A stretch of 64,000 nucleotides of DNA from DASPNM01 sp035626515 (lineage in GTDB: Bacteria > Bacteroidota > Bacteroidia > Chitinophagales > Chitinophagaceae), in NCBI GenBank assembly GCA_035626515.1, contig DASPNM010000023.1, positions 124,001-188,000 on the forward strand. The letters are read 5' to 3'. Made by a program: the position numbers and the translations under genes. Shown here piece after piece: positions 7,823-17,363 of the stretch. A model generated the notes under the pieces. The model was given only the letters and a program-made list of their open reading frames with translations. It did no database searches and was not told where the DNA came from. Within the stretch, counting starts at the first letter, position 1; every line of letters begins with the position of its first letter.

Positions 7823-10321
7823 ATGCGAACACCAGTCTCCTTCCGCCGGCAACTAATACCCATGATTTTTTCTTGGATGGTTGTCGCACTGCCGGCCAGC
7901 GCGGGAAAGGTTACCGGTACCGTGACCGACCTTGAAGGGAAAACGCTTCCTTACGCGTCCATTTTTGTGAAAGGAACGAGCCGGGGGACGAACGCGAACA
8001 ATGAAGGGCGGTACTCAATCCAGCTCGAACCCGGAAATTATGTTCTCGTTTGCCAGTATGTGGGGTATAAGAAAGAGGAAAAAAATATTTCTGTCGGTGC
8101 CGGTGACATCGAGGTGGATTTTCAGCTCACCGTGCAGGAGATGGTGCTGGAAGAAGTAATTCTGAGAAACGGGGAAGACCCCGCCTACGAAATCATCCGC
8201 AATGCAATCGGGAAAAGAAATTACTACCAGTCAAAATTCGAAACATTTGAATGCCTGGTTTACACGAAAGGGCAGCTGAAAGTTCGCGATTACCCGAACC
8301 GGATACTCGGGCAGAAAATTGATTTCGAAGACGGGGACACCAGCAAGAAAAAGATCATTTACTTATCGGAAACCGTGTCGCGCTATTTTGTCCAGAAACC
8401 GCGGCGCGAGAAGGTGGAGGTTATTTCCTCACGTGTCAGCGGCAACAGCAACGGCTACGGCTTGAGTGCTCCCCAATTCTTTTCCATGTACGACGAAAAT
8501 ATTTTCATCGGTGAAGGCCTCAATCCCCGGGGGTTCATTTCACCTTTGTCTGACAATGCCTTTAATTATTATAAATACAAGTACGAAGGAGAGTTCGTCG
8601 AAGACGGCCGGCTTGTAAATAAAATACGTGTTACGCCCCGCCGCAAATACGAGCCGTTGTTTACCGGCTACATCAATATTGTGGAGAACGAGTGGATGAT
8701 CCATTCCCTGCAGCTGCTTCTGACAAAACAATCGCAAATGGAACTGATCGACAGCCTGCGCATCGAGCAGATCTACCGCCCGTTCGCCGCCGACGTCTGG
8801 GCTATCAGCAGCCAGGTGATCTACCCTTCGGTTAAATTTTTTGGATTTGACGCGTATGGAAGTTTCATCAATGTGTACTCTGATTTCAGGCTGAACCCCG
8901 CATTCGGCAAGGAAACTTTTGGGAACACGATAATCAAGTATGAATTGGGATCCAACCAAAAGCCCGAAGACTACTGGGAAGAAGTGCGCCCGGTCCCGTT
9001 GCAGGACGAAGAGGTGGCGGATTACCGGAGAAAAGACAGTCTCGAACACGCGAAAAAGGATCCCCGGGTACTGGATTCGCTGCAAAAGAAGCGCAACCAG
9101 GTCAATCTGCTCGGTCTGATGTTGTTTGAGCAAACCCTGGTCCGCGAAAGGAAAAATGCCAGCTTCACAATACGGCCGCTTACCGAGCAAATCAGCTTCA
9201 ACCCCGCCGAAGGACTGGTGATCAACACTGGCGCGACCTGGAGCAAGCAGCTCGACAGCAGCGATTATGGCGGCCGAAGTGTTTCGTTTGCACCTAACCT
9301 TCGGTACGGCTTCGGCAACAGACATTTCAACGCCCACCTGACAGGGCAATACAATTTTGGGAAAAAATACGCGTCGTATGTCCGTCTTTCGGGAGGAAAG
9401 CGGGTGTTTCAGTTTAACAACAACAGCCCGATCGGGCCCCGGGGGAATTCACTTTCCTGCCTGCTCGGGGAAAAGAACCGGATGAAAACGTACGAGGCGT
9501 GGTACCTGCGGGGAAGTTATCAGCAGGGGATCGGCCACGGGTTTTCCTGGGGTGCGGCCTTCCAGTACCAGGATCGCATGCCGCTCGAAAACATCACGAG
9601 CTATACCTGGCGCAACCGGGAAGACAAGGAGTATACTCCAAATTATCCGAACGAGATCGTTTCAGAAAACATCAAACGACACCAGTCGCTGGTCTTGCTT
9701 TTCGGGATGAGCTGGCAACCAGGTACCCGGTACATGGAGCTGCCGGAACGAAAGATCAGTATGGGCTCAAAATACCCGACATTTTCAATCCAGTATTCAC
9801 GCTCAATGAGCGGATTTCTGGGCAGCGACGCCGACTTCAGCAAATGGAAGGTTTCTGTTTGGGATCAGGTTAACCTTCGTCTAAGAGGGGTGTTCCGGTA
9901 CCGCCTCGTGACCGGCGGGTTCATCGGAAACAAGAAGGTTGAGCTTCCTGATTATCACCACTTCAACGGGAATATCTCAACTTTTGCAACTGAATACCTG
10001 AACAGCTTCCAACTCCTGCCAATTTACCAGTTCAGCAACACTTCCAAGTTTTACGCCCTGGCCCACATGGAGCATAATTTCAACGGCTTCCTGACAAATA
10101 AGATTCCTGGCTTCAGGCAGCTCAATCTGTACCTGGTTGCGGGAGCGAACGGATTTTATATGAAAACGGATAATTATTATGAATACTTCGTTGGCCTTGA
10201 TAACATCTTCAAACAGTTTCGTTTTGACTTCGTACAATCTTTCCTGAACGGTCGCAGCTTCATGACTGATTTCAGGGTTGGATTTCGCGTTTCCCGCCGC
10301 CGCGGTGATGATTGGCCCTAA
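7823..10321 (+). CDS. DUF5686 outer-membrane protein with carboxypeptidase-regulatory-like N-domain
   Basis: 832 aa from the ATG at 7823; the frame stays open upstream, but that extension overlaps the preceding gene and lacks a signal peptide. Order: signal peptide (about 1-27, ASAG), a CarboxypepD_reg-like beta sandwich (about 29-115, with VTGTVTDLEGKTLPYASIFVKG), then DUF5686, including YEIIRNAIGKRNYY and a long beta-rich C-terminus probably forming an outer-membrane barrel. DUF5686 is a Bacteroidota family without a settled biochemical role. Third gene of the acylase operon; no clear terminator follows. Confidence 0.87.
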   Translation: MRTPVSFRRQLIPMIFSWMVVALPASAGKVTGTVTDLEGKTLPYASIFVKGTSRGTNANNEGRYSIQLEPGNYVLVCQYVGYKKEEKNISVGAGDIEVDFQLTVQEMVLEEVILRNGEDPAYEIIRNAIGKRNYYQSKFETFECLVYTKGQLKVRDYPNRILGQKIDFEDGDTSKKKIIYLSETVSRYFVQKPRREKVEVISSRVSGNSNGYGLSAPQFFSMYDENIFIGEGLNPRGFISPLSDNAFNYYKYKYEGEFVEDGRLVNKIRVTPRRKYEPLFTGYINIVENEWMIHSLQLLLTKQSQMELIDSLRIEQIYRPFAADVWAISSQVIYPSVKFFGFDAYGSFINVYSDFRLNPAFGKETFGNTIIKYELGSNQKPEDYWEEVRPVPLQDEEVADYRRKDSLEHAKKDPRVLDSLQKKRNQVNLLGLMLFEQTLVRERKNASFTIRPLTEQISFNPAEGLVINTGATWSKQLDSSDYGGRSVSFAPNLRYGFGNRHFNAHLTGQYNFGKKYASYVRLSGGKRVFQFNNNSPIGPRGNSLSCLLGEKNRMKTYEAWYLRGSYQQGIGHGFSWGAAFQYQDRMPLENITSYTWRNREDKEYTPNYPNEIVSENIKRHQSLVLLFGMSWQPGTRYMELPERKISMGSKYPTFSIQYSRSMSGFLGSDADFSKWKVSVWDQVNLRLRGVFRYRLVTGGFIGNKKVELPDYHHFNGNISTFATEYLNSFQLLPIYQFSNTSKFYALAHMEHNFNGFLTNKIPGFRQLNLYLVAGANGFYMKTDNYYEYFVGLDNIFKQFRFDFVQSFLNGRSFMTDFRVGFRVSRRRGDDWP

Positions 10322-10449
10322 GCACGGCTGTTAAAATGCCTGCCGCTTGCGCGCCCGTTGGTATCTTTGCTACTTGAAATTTGGTGCAGCCTGCAACTGT
10401 CCAATTTTTAGAATTACCCGCGAGCAACCGCGGGTTCAAATTTCAGGAT

Positions 10450-11478
10450 ATGCCATTACATAACCGGGTCTCCCGAAGGGAACTCAGGGATCGGATTGCC
10501 CAGGATCCCACGCCCCGCACAACTATTTCGTTCTACCGTTATTTTCCGGTCAGCGATCCCGAACTGTTCAGGAACGAGCTCTATCGGCATTTCAGCCGGA
10601 TCGGCGTGCTGGGGCGTATTTACGTTGCCCACGAGGGAATCAACGCGCAGGTGAGCGTGCCTGTTGCACAGGTTGACGCATTTACACAGTACCTGTATTC
10701 GACCCCGGGGTTGGACCAAACGCGGCTGAACCGTGCGGTAGACGATAACGCGTCGAGTTTCTACGTGCTGGACATAAAAGTCAGGAAAAAAATCGTTGCA
10801 GACGGGATCACCGATCCTGCGTTCGACATGAGCCGCTGCGGCCGGTATGTGGATGCTGAAGAGTTCAACCGGCTGACGGAAAGTCCGGATACGGTGGTAG
10901 TAGACATGCGCAACCATTACGAGTATGAAGTCGGGCATTTTGAAAATGCCCTGGAGGTGCCCAGCGATACGTTTCGCGAACAACTGCCGATGGCCGCGGA
11001 GATGCTGGATGGGCACCGCGAAAAAACGATCATCATGTACTGCACCGGCGGGATCCGGTGCGAGAAAGCCTCGGCCTATCTTCTTCACCGGGGCTTTCAA
11101 AATGTCTTTCACCTGGAAGGCGGGATCATTCAATATGTGAACGAGGTAAGAGAAAAGGGAATTCCAAATAAATTTCACGGGAAGAATTTCGTTTTCGATC
11201 AAAGATTGGGGGAACGCGTCACGGACGAGGTGATCGCGAGTTGCCATCAATGCGGCCGTGCGGCCGACACGCACGTGAACTGTGCCAACGACGCCTGTCA
11301 TCTCTTGTTCATCCAGTGCGAAGATTGTCGGGGTCGCTTCGAGGGTTGCTGCAGCGATGAATGCCGCGAGTTCATTCACCTCCCTGCTGAAGAGCAGCGG
11401 CGTCGGCGCGCCGGGTTGGACCGGGGCAGGAATGTGTTTAATAAAGCCCGCGCAGCGATGAGAAAAAAGTTGAAATAA
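10450..11478 (+). CDS. trhO: tRNA uridine(34) hydroxylase, rhodanese family (TrhO/YceA)
   Basis: 342 aa from the ATG at 10450; an upstream in-frame TTG at 10381 gives a non-family extension. TrhO installs 5-hydroxyuridine at the wobble position of certain tRNAs. An N-terminal acylphosphatase-like domain (residues 25-115, RIYVAHEGINAQVSV) precedes a rhodanese domain (about 130-250) with the loop YCTGGIRCEK and catalytic Cys198. A C-terminal Cys-rich segment (CHQCGR, CANDAC, CEDC, CCSDEC) probably binds zinc, as in the longer members of the family. A -7 box TATCTTTG lies at 10362-10369. Annotation pipelines often name it rhodanese-related sulfurtransferase. Confidence 0.92.
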   Translation: MPLHNRVSRRELRDRIAQDPTPRTTISFYRYFPVSDPELFRNELYRHFSRIGVLGRIYVAHEGINAQVSVPVAQVDAFTQYLYSTPGLDQTRLNRAVDDNASSFYVLDIKVRKKIVADGITDPAFDMSRCGRYVDAEEFNRLTESPDTVVVDMRNHYEYEVGHFENALEVPSDTFREQLPMAAEMLDGHREKTIIMYCTGGIRCEKASAYLLHRGFQNVFHLEGGIIQYVNEVREKGIPNKFHGKNFVFDQRLGERVTDEVIASCHQCGRAADTHVNCANDACHLLFIQCEDCRGRFEGCCSDECREFIHLPAEEQRRRRAGLDRGRNVFNKARAAMRKKLK

Positions 11479-11651
11479 GCTTCGTTTGGCTGACATCCTT
11501 TGGCGGTCACGTTTCGTAAAATCCCTTGTGGTTTTTACGATCATCAATTTTTAGTGTCTGCACTTATTGGTTTTTTTTGGCAATTGTCAGACGTTGGCCT
11601 AAATTATGTTGCCGACCGCGAGGCCGGCCGCCAAATTCCAACCTGCGAGCT

Positions 11652-13157
11652 ATGAAAAACACCACAGCAGTCCAGCTCGACCCGGACGCCCGGTTGATGG
11701 ACGAAACCAAAGCCGCCCCTCGTACCAGCAATTTCGAACCAGACCTCGGGCAATTTTTTATACGCACAAAGATCCGGATCGCACAGGCCAGCGCCTTCAT
11801 TCGCGGACTGGGTGTGGTGGCCGGTATGGATGAGTACGAAAAAAGAAAGCTGGCAGTTTTCAACCAGTTGAATTTTCTTCAGCTTCTTACAGGGCTCATT
11901 CTCCCGATTGCTGTCTTCGCAACCGACAGCGCCCTCGATTCCGGTGCTGTTTTCAAAACCTTGCTGCCCTGCCTGGTAAGCCTGCTGGTGCTTACGCTGA
12001 ATTATCATTGCCGGCGCGAAGCCGCGCTTTTCGCTTACTTCCTGTTGTATCCCGTCGCCACGAGTGTTGTCTATCTCGGCGGAATGAACCTGGGCATTGA
12101 ACTTTTCTTTATTCTTTACGGGATTCTGTCGGTATTCTTCATACAGGATATCGGACAAATGTTGTTTGCGGTCACACTTTCCATGATCAGCTATTTCGTG
12201 CTAACCGTCCTTTGGAAAAATTATCACTACAACCTGGAAGACCGGCACGTCTGGTTTTACCTGTTCAATCAGCTGCTTGCGGTTCTATTTATTTTTTACG
12301 GTCTGTATCTCGTGAAGCGCGAAAACGGAGAGTACCAGTTCCGGCTCATTACAAAAAGCCGGCTGCTCCACCGCAAAAGCCTGGAAATTGGCAAGCAAAA
12401 AAAGGATATAGAAATCAAAGCGGCCATGCTCGAAAAGCAGACCAGGCAACTTCAGCAATCCGACCTCGTAAAGAATACTCTGTTTTCAGTGATCGCCCAT
12501 GATCTAAAAACCCCGATGTACGCTCTGCGAAACCTGTTCCGGAATCTCCAGGAGCAGGAGCTGACTCCCGAAGAAGTAAAAGGGATCGTCCCCGACGTAG
12601 CAAGCGACCTGCAAAACGCCACCGACCTGCTGGAAAACCTGCTGCACTGGGCGAAAAATCAAATGCAGAACAATGCGGTGCGACCGCAATTATTCGATGT
12701 CACACGGCTCGCGGCTGAAGTGATGGGCTTGTTTCGCCTGCAGGCACGGGCGAAGAACATCACGGTGACAAGCCTGATCGCAGAACCCGCACTCATCTAT
12801 GCCGACCGGGACATGATTCACCTGGTGCTGCGCAACCTGCTCGCGAATGCGATCAAGTTTACTCCTGCCAACGGCCACATCAGCATCGGCAGCAACGAAA
12901 TGGCCGGATACCTGGAAGTGTATGTGCGGGACTCCGGGGTAGGCATGAGCCGGGACGCAATGCAGCGCATCCGGCAGAACGACTGCTATACCACCCGGGG
13001 CACCAACAACGAGGCCGGAACCGGGCTCGGGCTGATGCTTGCGCGGGAATTCGTCATGAAAAACGGTGGCCATATTTGCATCGAAAGCGAAGTGGGCAAA
13101 GGAACAACGATCTCATTCACCGTGCCGCGGGGGGAGGAGCTTTCCGAGGCTGTGTAG
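11652..13157 (+). CDS. Membrane-bound sensor histidine kinase (orphan)
   Basis: 501 aa. Start chosen at the ATG at 11652; the open frame upstream to 11526 lacks conservation signs. About 60 cytoplasmic residues come first, then six hydrophobic segments (about 75-225), a short coiled coil (240-272), a HisKA domain with H-box SVIAHDLKTPM (phospho-acceptor His283), and HATPase_c with N-box NLLANAIKFTP, G1 box VRDSGVGMS and G2 box GTGLGLMLAREF. The sensor region has no recognisable input domain. No response regulator lies nearby, so the partner is elsewhere. The 3' end overlaps convergent purC by 45 bp. Confidence 0.88.
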   Translation: MKNTTAVQLDPDARLMDETKAAPRTSNFEPDLGQFFIRTKIRIAQASAFIRGLGVVAGMDEYEKRKLAVFNQLNFLQLLTGLILPIAVFATDSALDSGAVFKTLLPCLVSLLVLTLNYHCRREAALFAYFLLYPVATSVVYLGGMNLGIELFFILYGILSVFFIQDIGQMLFAVTLSMISYFVLTVLWKNYHYNLEDRHVWFYLFNQLLAVLFIFYGLYLVKRENGEYQFRLITKSRLLHRKSLEIGKQKKDIEIKAAMLEKQTRQLQQSDLVKNTLFSVIAHDLKTPMYALRNLFRNLQEQELTPEEVKGIVPDVASDLQNATDLLENLLHWAKNQMQNNAVRPQLFDVTRLAAEVMGLFRLQARAKNITVTSLIAEPALIYADRDMIHLVLRNLLANAIKFTPANGHISIGSNEMAGYLEVYVRDSGVGMSRDAMQRIRQNDCYTTRGTNNEAGTGLGLMLAREFVMKNGGHICIESEVGKGTTISFTVPRGEELSEAV

Positions 13158-14057
13158 TATTCTTCGTCTGGTTTCGTCCGCATCCAGCGTTTCCGGGCGG
13201 AAAAACGCGCCCGTCAGGCGTTCGAACAATTCGATGTAGCGTCGCGAAATGGTCTGCACCCATTCGTCGGACATTTCCGGAACTTTCTGCCCCGATTTGC
13301 CCATGAAATTATTTTCGATGAGCCATTCCCTGACGAACTCTTTGCTGAGCTGGCGCTGACGTTCTCCCGCAGCCTGTCTTTCTTCAAAACCTTCAGCATA
13401 GAAATAGCGCGACGAATCGGGCGTATGTACTTCGTCCATGAGAAAAATCTCTCCGTCGCAATAGCCGAATTCATATTTCGTATCCGCGAGAATCAATCCG
13501 CGATCAGCGGCCATTTTCGTTCCGCGCTCAAACAATTCAAACGCGTAACGCTCCACGATCTGCCAGTTCTGCGCCGTCAGGATCTGTTGTTCCAAAATCT
13601 GGTCCCGTGAAATATCTTCATCGTGTCCCTCCGCGGCTTTGGTGGTAGGAGTAATAACCGGCTCGGGCAAAAAGTCGTTTTCATGCAATCCTTCCGGCAG
13701 GTGCACACCGCAAAGTTCGCGACGCCCGGAAGCGTAGGTCCGCCAGGCGTGACCGACGAGATTCCCCCGAACCACGATCTCGACGCGAATGGGTTCGCAG
13801 CGCAATCCGACCGAAACATTCGGCGCCGGCACGTCGAGGAGCCAGTTGGGACAAATGTCGCGTGTCGCTTCCAGCATGAAGGCAGCCACCTGGTTAAGCA
13901 CCTGACCCTTATGAGGAATGGGGCGGGGAAGAATGACGTCGAAAGCGGAGATCCGGTCGGAGACGACCATCACGAGCAGCCTGTCCTGGATGGCATACAC
14001 ATCGCGGACCTTCCCGCGGTAAAAACGAGTTTGTCCCGGAAACCCAAAATCACTCAT
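13113..14057 (-). CDS. purC: Phosphoribosylaminoimidazole-succinocarboxamide synthase
   Basis: 314 aa from the ATG at 14055-14057 (an in-frame TTG three codons earlier is unlikely). SAICAR synthase joins CAIR and aspartate with ATP in purine synthesis. Seen: N-terminal YRGKVRDVYAI, VVSDRISAFDVILP, RCEPIRVEIVVRGNLVGHAW, and LILADTKYEFGYCDGEIFLMDEVHTPDSSRY, which carries the ATP/Mg site. The length is of the longer PurC type (about 300 aa). It is divergent from the TonB-dependent receptor across 151 bp; its last 45 bp overlap the histidine-kinase gene on the other strand. purM is at 21.4 kb, so purine genes are scattered. Confidence 0.96.
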   Translation of the reverse strand: MSDFGFPGQTRFYRGKVRDVYAIQDRLLVMVVSDRISAFDVILPRPIPHKGQVLNQVAAFMLEATRDICPNWLLDVPAPNVSVGLRCEPIRVEIVVRGNLVGHAWRTYASGRRELCGVHLPEGLHENDFLPEPVITPTTKAAEGHDEDISRDQILEQQILTAQNWQIVERYAFELFERGTKMAADRGLILADTKYEFGYCDGEIFLMDEVHTPDSSRYFYAEGFEERQAAGERQRQLSKEFVREWLIENNFMGKSGQKVPEMSDEWVQTISRRYIELFERLTGAFFRPETLDADETRRRILHSLGKLLPPRHGE

Positions 14058-14208
14058 GATCGACAAGGTAAGAAAGCGAAAAAAACGGGCTCTGAAGAAG
14101 GTGTGTAAGATTTCAACAATTTATCCTTTCGCCTTAAAAATTAAATTTTTAGATAACTTCCACAATTCTTATTTTTCCACCCAATTCCAAAACTAAAATT
14201 TCTGATTT

Positions 14209-17190
14209 ATGAGAAAAAGCTACCGCTATTTAGCTTCCTGGCTGATGGCTGGCCTGTTTTCCATTACTGCTTATGCTCAGACGATTACAATCTCCGGTAC
14301 AGTACGCAATAACGACACGCAGGAAAATCTTCCCGGCGTTTCCGTCACCGTGAAAGGCACAAGCCAGGGCACTACCACCAACGCAAATGGCGAATTCACC
14401 CTGAAAGTTTCACAGCTTCCCGTAGTGCTGGTCTTCAGTTCTGTGGGCTACGCAGAGCAGGAAGTAACGGTTAGCAGCGCAACGACGCCTGTTTCGGTTA
14501 ACATGGCGGTGAGCAGCATTATGGGGGAAGAAATCGTGATGGCCGCCTCCCGCACACCGGAAAGAATTTTGAAAGCACCCGTAACTGTGGAGCGCATGAG
14601 CAGTAATGCGCTTCGGAACGTAGCCGCCCCGAATTATTATGAGGCGCTCGGGAACCTGAAAGGCGTGGATGTACATACGGCAAGCCTGACGTTTCGCACC
14701 ATCACGACGCGGGGCTTTGTGTCGAGCGGTAATACACGGCTGAATCAGCTCATCGACAAAATGAACAACCAGGCGCCGGGTCTGAATTTTGCCGTGGGCA
14801 ATGTGATTGGACTTACGGAGCTCGACGTCGACAACGTAGAGATCCTTTCGGGAGCCTCCTCCGCTCTTTACGGATCCGGCGGGATGAACGGAACCGTCCT
14901 GATCACAAGCAAGAATCCTTTTAAATTTCCCGGCCTGAGCTACAACATCAAGCAGGGAATCATGCATGTGGACCACAAGCAGCAGACGCGGCCTGCCCCG
15001 TATTACGACTGGGCATTTCGCTGGGCTCAGCCCATCCTGAATGACCGCGTGGCCATTAAGCTCGCCGCACAACTGACCAAAGGCAGCGACTGGCAGGCGG
15101 AAGACTATCGCAACAAGCGGCAGATCGGGATCCTCAGCGAGGTGGTTGGGGGCAACAGGACGAACGATCCTGCATACAACGGCATCAACGTTTACGGCGA
15201 TGAAACGTCGGTGAACATGAACGGCTTTTCCTTTTTCGTGATGGAAAGCACGCGCCGCGCTATAGATGCGGCAACGGATCCCTTTGTACCCGGCCCGGGC
15301 GGCATTAATGTGATCGCTGCGGCCGACGCTTATTTCGCGGCGATTGGGAATCCTGCTTATCCCACAAATGCTCAGATCGCCGGCTTCATCACAATGCTTC
15401 CGGCCCCTGTGCAACCAGCCGTACAAAACATGATGCCATTTTATATCGGGTTCCGCAGAAATTATTTCAACAATGCTAACGTTTCCCGGACCGGATATGA
15501 AGAAGAGCTGCTCGTGGATTACAACACACTCAATGTAAAGCTTACCGGCGGCCTTCACTGGAAAATGTTCAGCAACCGCGTGGAAGGTTCCTGGAACACG
15601 TACTTCGGGACCGGCACAACCGTATACACCGGCGCCGATCGCTATTCCCTGCGAAATCTGAAAATGGCGCAGCACAAACTGGAGTTTAACGGAAAGAACT
15701 GGTTTGCCCTGGGCTATACGACCCAGGAGAACGCCGGTGAATCGTACAACGCCACTGCTGTAGGTGCTTTTCTGAACGAGGCGTACAGCCCGAGCTCCGT
15801 CTGGTTCCCGACCTATATCGCGACCTTCTCTGAAATGAGAAGACTTGGGGGACCCGTACAAAGCGACATCACGATCCACAACAATGTGCGCACCGTTGTC
15901 GATGCGAACAGGCTGGTTCCCGGGACACAGGCTTTCGACCTGGCCATGCGTCGCATCAGGACCACTCCGATTGTAAAAGGCGGAGCGCTTTTCCTGGATC
16001 GTTCTGATCTCTGGGGCGCGGAAGCGCAGGCGAATATTTCTAATATTTCCGGGTTCTCGGATGCGGTTGAAGTGCTGGGCGGCCTCGGTTGGAAACAGTG
16101 GGTGATGAATTCCCAGGGGACCATTTTCGCCGACAATGTGGACAGCATCGGTTATACGAAGGTTCCCCGCCGCGGGAATATCACCATCAGCGAAATCGGC
16201 CTCTATCTGCAGTTCCGCAAGAGCCTGCTCAATGACGCCCTGACGCTGACGGCATCGGGACGCTGGGACAAGCAATCCAACTTCAAGGGCCGCTTCACGC
16301 CGAGGCTGTCCGCGGTGGTGCGCGTGGCCCGCGAAAATTTTGTGCGCCTTTCGTATCAGACCGCTTACCGTTTCCCGACGAATCAGGATCAATACATCAG
16401 CCTGATCACCGGTTCCGGGGCACTGATCGGCGGACTTCCCGAGTTTCAGACTTATTACAAGCTGAATTCAACGCTGCCCGGCTACACGGCAGAGAGCGTG
16501 CTCCCTTACCGCGCCGGTACAATCGCGGATTCGAACCGGCTGGTGGTGGCCACGTATAAACCGTTGGTTCCTGAAACCGTCTATTCTTATGAACTGGGTT
16601 ACAAGGGCATGATCAGCAAAATCCTGCTTTTCGATGCTTATGTTTATTACAGTCACTACCGCGACTTCCTGGTGAATGCAGCGGTGGTGCAATCGCGCAC
16701 CGGTCCTCAGTACGAGGTCTATTCCCCATTCAGCAGCAACAACATTTCTTACAAGCAAAATTCTACCGAAACGGTGAAAGCTCTCGGATGGGGCATCGGC
16801 GCCGATTACCAGTTCATACCGCGCTTCTTCCTTTATGGAAACCTGTTCTCGGATCAGTTGAGGGATCTTCCGAAGGGAGCCGTTACATTCTTCAATGCGC
16901 CGAAGTACCGGTTCAATATCGGACTGCGCAGCGAGAATGCCTGGAAGAACATCGGGTTCAACTTTGTGGTAAAGTGGCAGGACAATAATTATTACGAAGG
17001 CACCTTCGTGACAGGGACGCTTCCTTATTTCACCTGGGTGGACGGCCAGATCACATACCGGCCGCCGAATACCAAGAGCACGTTCCGCATCGGCGGCACG
17101 AACCTTGGCAACAGTTACTACCGCACCGGCTACGGCAGTCCCGCAGTGGGAGGGGTCTACTATGTGAGCTACGGATACAACATTTTCTAA
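14209..17190 (+). CDS. TonB-dependent outer-membrane receptor with carboxypeptidase-regulatory-like domain
   Basis: 993 aa. Signal peptide (about 1-23, ending AYA), a CarboxypepD_reg-like domain (about 26-105, ISGTVRNNDTQENLPGVSVTVKG), a plug (about 115-245, with VDNVEILSGASSALYGSGGMNG) and a large beta barrel ending in aromatic VSYGYNIF, as outer-membrane barrels do. It imports a ligand driven by TonB/ExbBD. No SusD partner follows, so it is not a standard polysaccharide-utilisation SusC; the substrate is unknown. A strong terminator follows the stop within 25 bp, so it is a single-gene transcript. Confidence 0.92.
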   Translation: MRKSYRYLASWLMAGLFSITAYAQTITISGTVRNNDTQENLPGVSVTVKGTSQGTTTNANGEFTLKVSQLPVVLVFSSVGYAEQEVTVSSATTPVSVNMAVSSIMGEEIVMAASRTPERILKAPVTVERMSSNALRNVAAPNYYEALGNLKGVDVHTASLTFRTITTRGFVSSGNTRLNQLIDKMNNQAPGLNFAVGNVIGLTELDVDNVEILSGASSALYGSGGMNGTVLITSKNPFKFPGLSYNIKQGIMHVDHKQQTRPAPYYDWAFRWAQPILNDRVAIKLAAQLTKGSDWQAEDYRNKRQIGILSEVVGGNRTNDPAYNGINVYGDETSVNMNGFSFFVMESTRRAIDAATDPFVPGPGGINVIAAADAYFAAIGNPAYPTNAQIAGFITMLPAPVQPAVQNMMPFYIGFRRNYFNNANVSRTGYEEELLVDYNTLNVKLTGGLHWKMFSNRVEGSWNTYFGTGTTVYTGADRYSLRNLKMAQHKLEFNGKNWFALGYTTQENAGESYNATAVGAFLNEAYSPSSVWFPTYIATFSEMRRLGGPVQSDITIHNNVRTVVDANRLVPGTQAFDLAMRRIRTTPIVKGGALFLDRSDLWGAEAQANISNISGFSDAVEVLGGLGWKQWVMNSQGTIFADNVDSIGYTKVPRRGNITISEIGLYLQFRKSLLNDALTLTASGRWDKQSNFKGRFTPRLSAVVRVARENFVRLSYQTAYRFPTNQDQYISLITGSGALIGGLPEFQTYYKLNSTLPGYTAESVLPYRAGTIADSNRLVVATYKPLVPETVYSYELGYKGMISKILLFDAYVYYSHYRDFLVNAAVVQSRTGPQYEVYSPFSSNNISYKQNSTETVKALGWGIGADYQFIPRFFLYGNLFSDQLRDLPKGAVTFFNAPKYRFNIGLRSENAWKNIGFNFVVKWQDNNYYEGTFVTGTLPYFTWVDGQITYRPPNTKSTFRIGGTNLGNSYYRTGYGSPAVGGVYYVSYGYNIF

Positions 17191-17212
17191 TCATCGGCCG
17201 CGTAAGAAATAG

Positions 17213-17238
17213 AAAAGGCTCCTTCGGGAGCCTTTTTT
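17213..17238 (+). terminator. Intrinsic terminator after the TonB-dependent receptor
   Basis: Stem AAGGCTCC / GGAGCCTT around a TTCG tetraloop, followed by a T run. Confidence 0.85.
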
Positions 17239-17265
17239 AGTCGATAGTCTATAGTCGGGGGTCAA
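17238..17265. repeat. Heptamer array with AGTC core (about four units)
   Basis: Starting at the last T of the terminator, successive 7-bp units TAGTCGA, TAGTCTA and so on share GTC at the same phase: 17238-17244, 17245-17251, 17252-17258 and, more diverged, 17259-17265. The array at 30784-30818 has the same period and, read on the other strand, the same core. Confidence 0.5.
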
Positions 17266-17315
17266 TGGGAAACTGAGGCGAGAGGTATGAAAGCACACTA
17301 AACCCTACACCAAAC

Positions 17316-17342
17316 AAAAGGCCGCCCCAAAAGGGACGGCCC
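17316..17342 (-). terminator. Intrinsic terminator of the coiled-coil protein gene
   Basis: On the minus strand, GGCCGTCCC pairs with GGGGCGGCC (one G-T) around a short T-rich loop, followed by TTTTGTTT. It lies about 20 bp beyond the stop codon of the gene ending at 17364. Confidence 0.75.
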
Positions 17343-17363
17343 TTGTTGCAGGAGTTTACTGCT

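Noticed and set aside
14410..16392. Long open frame (660 codons) antisense to the first TonB-dependent receptor
   Set aside because: It lies wholly inside a well-supported gene, has no recognisable domain and no start signal; frames opposite high-GC coding DNA stay open by codon bias.
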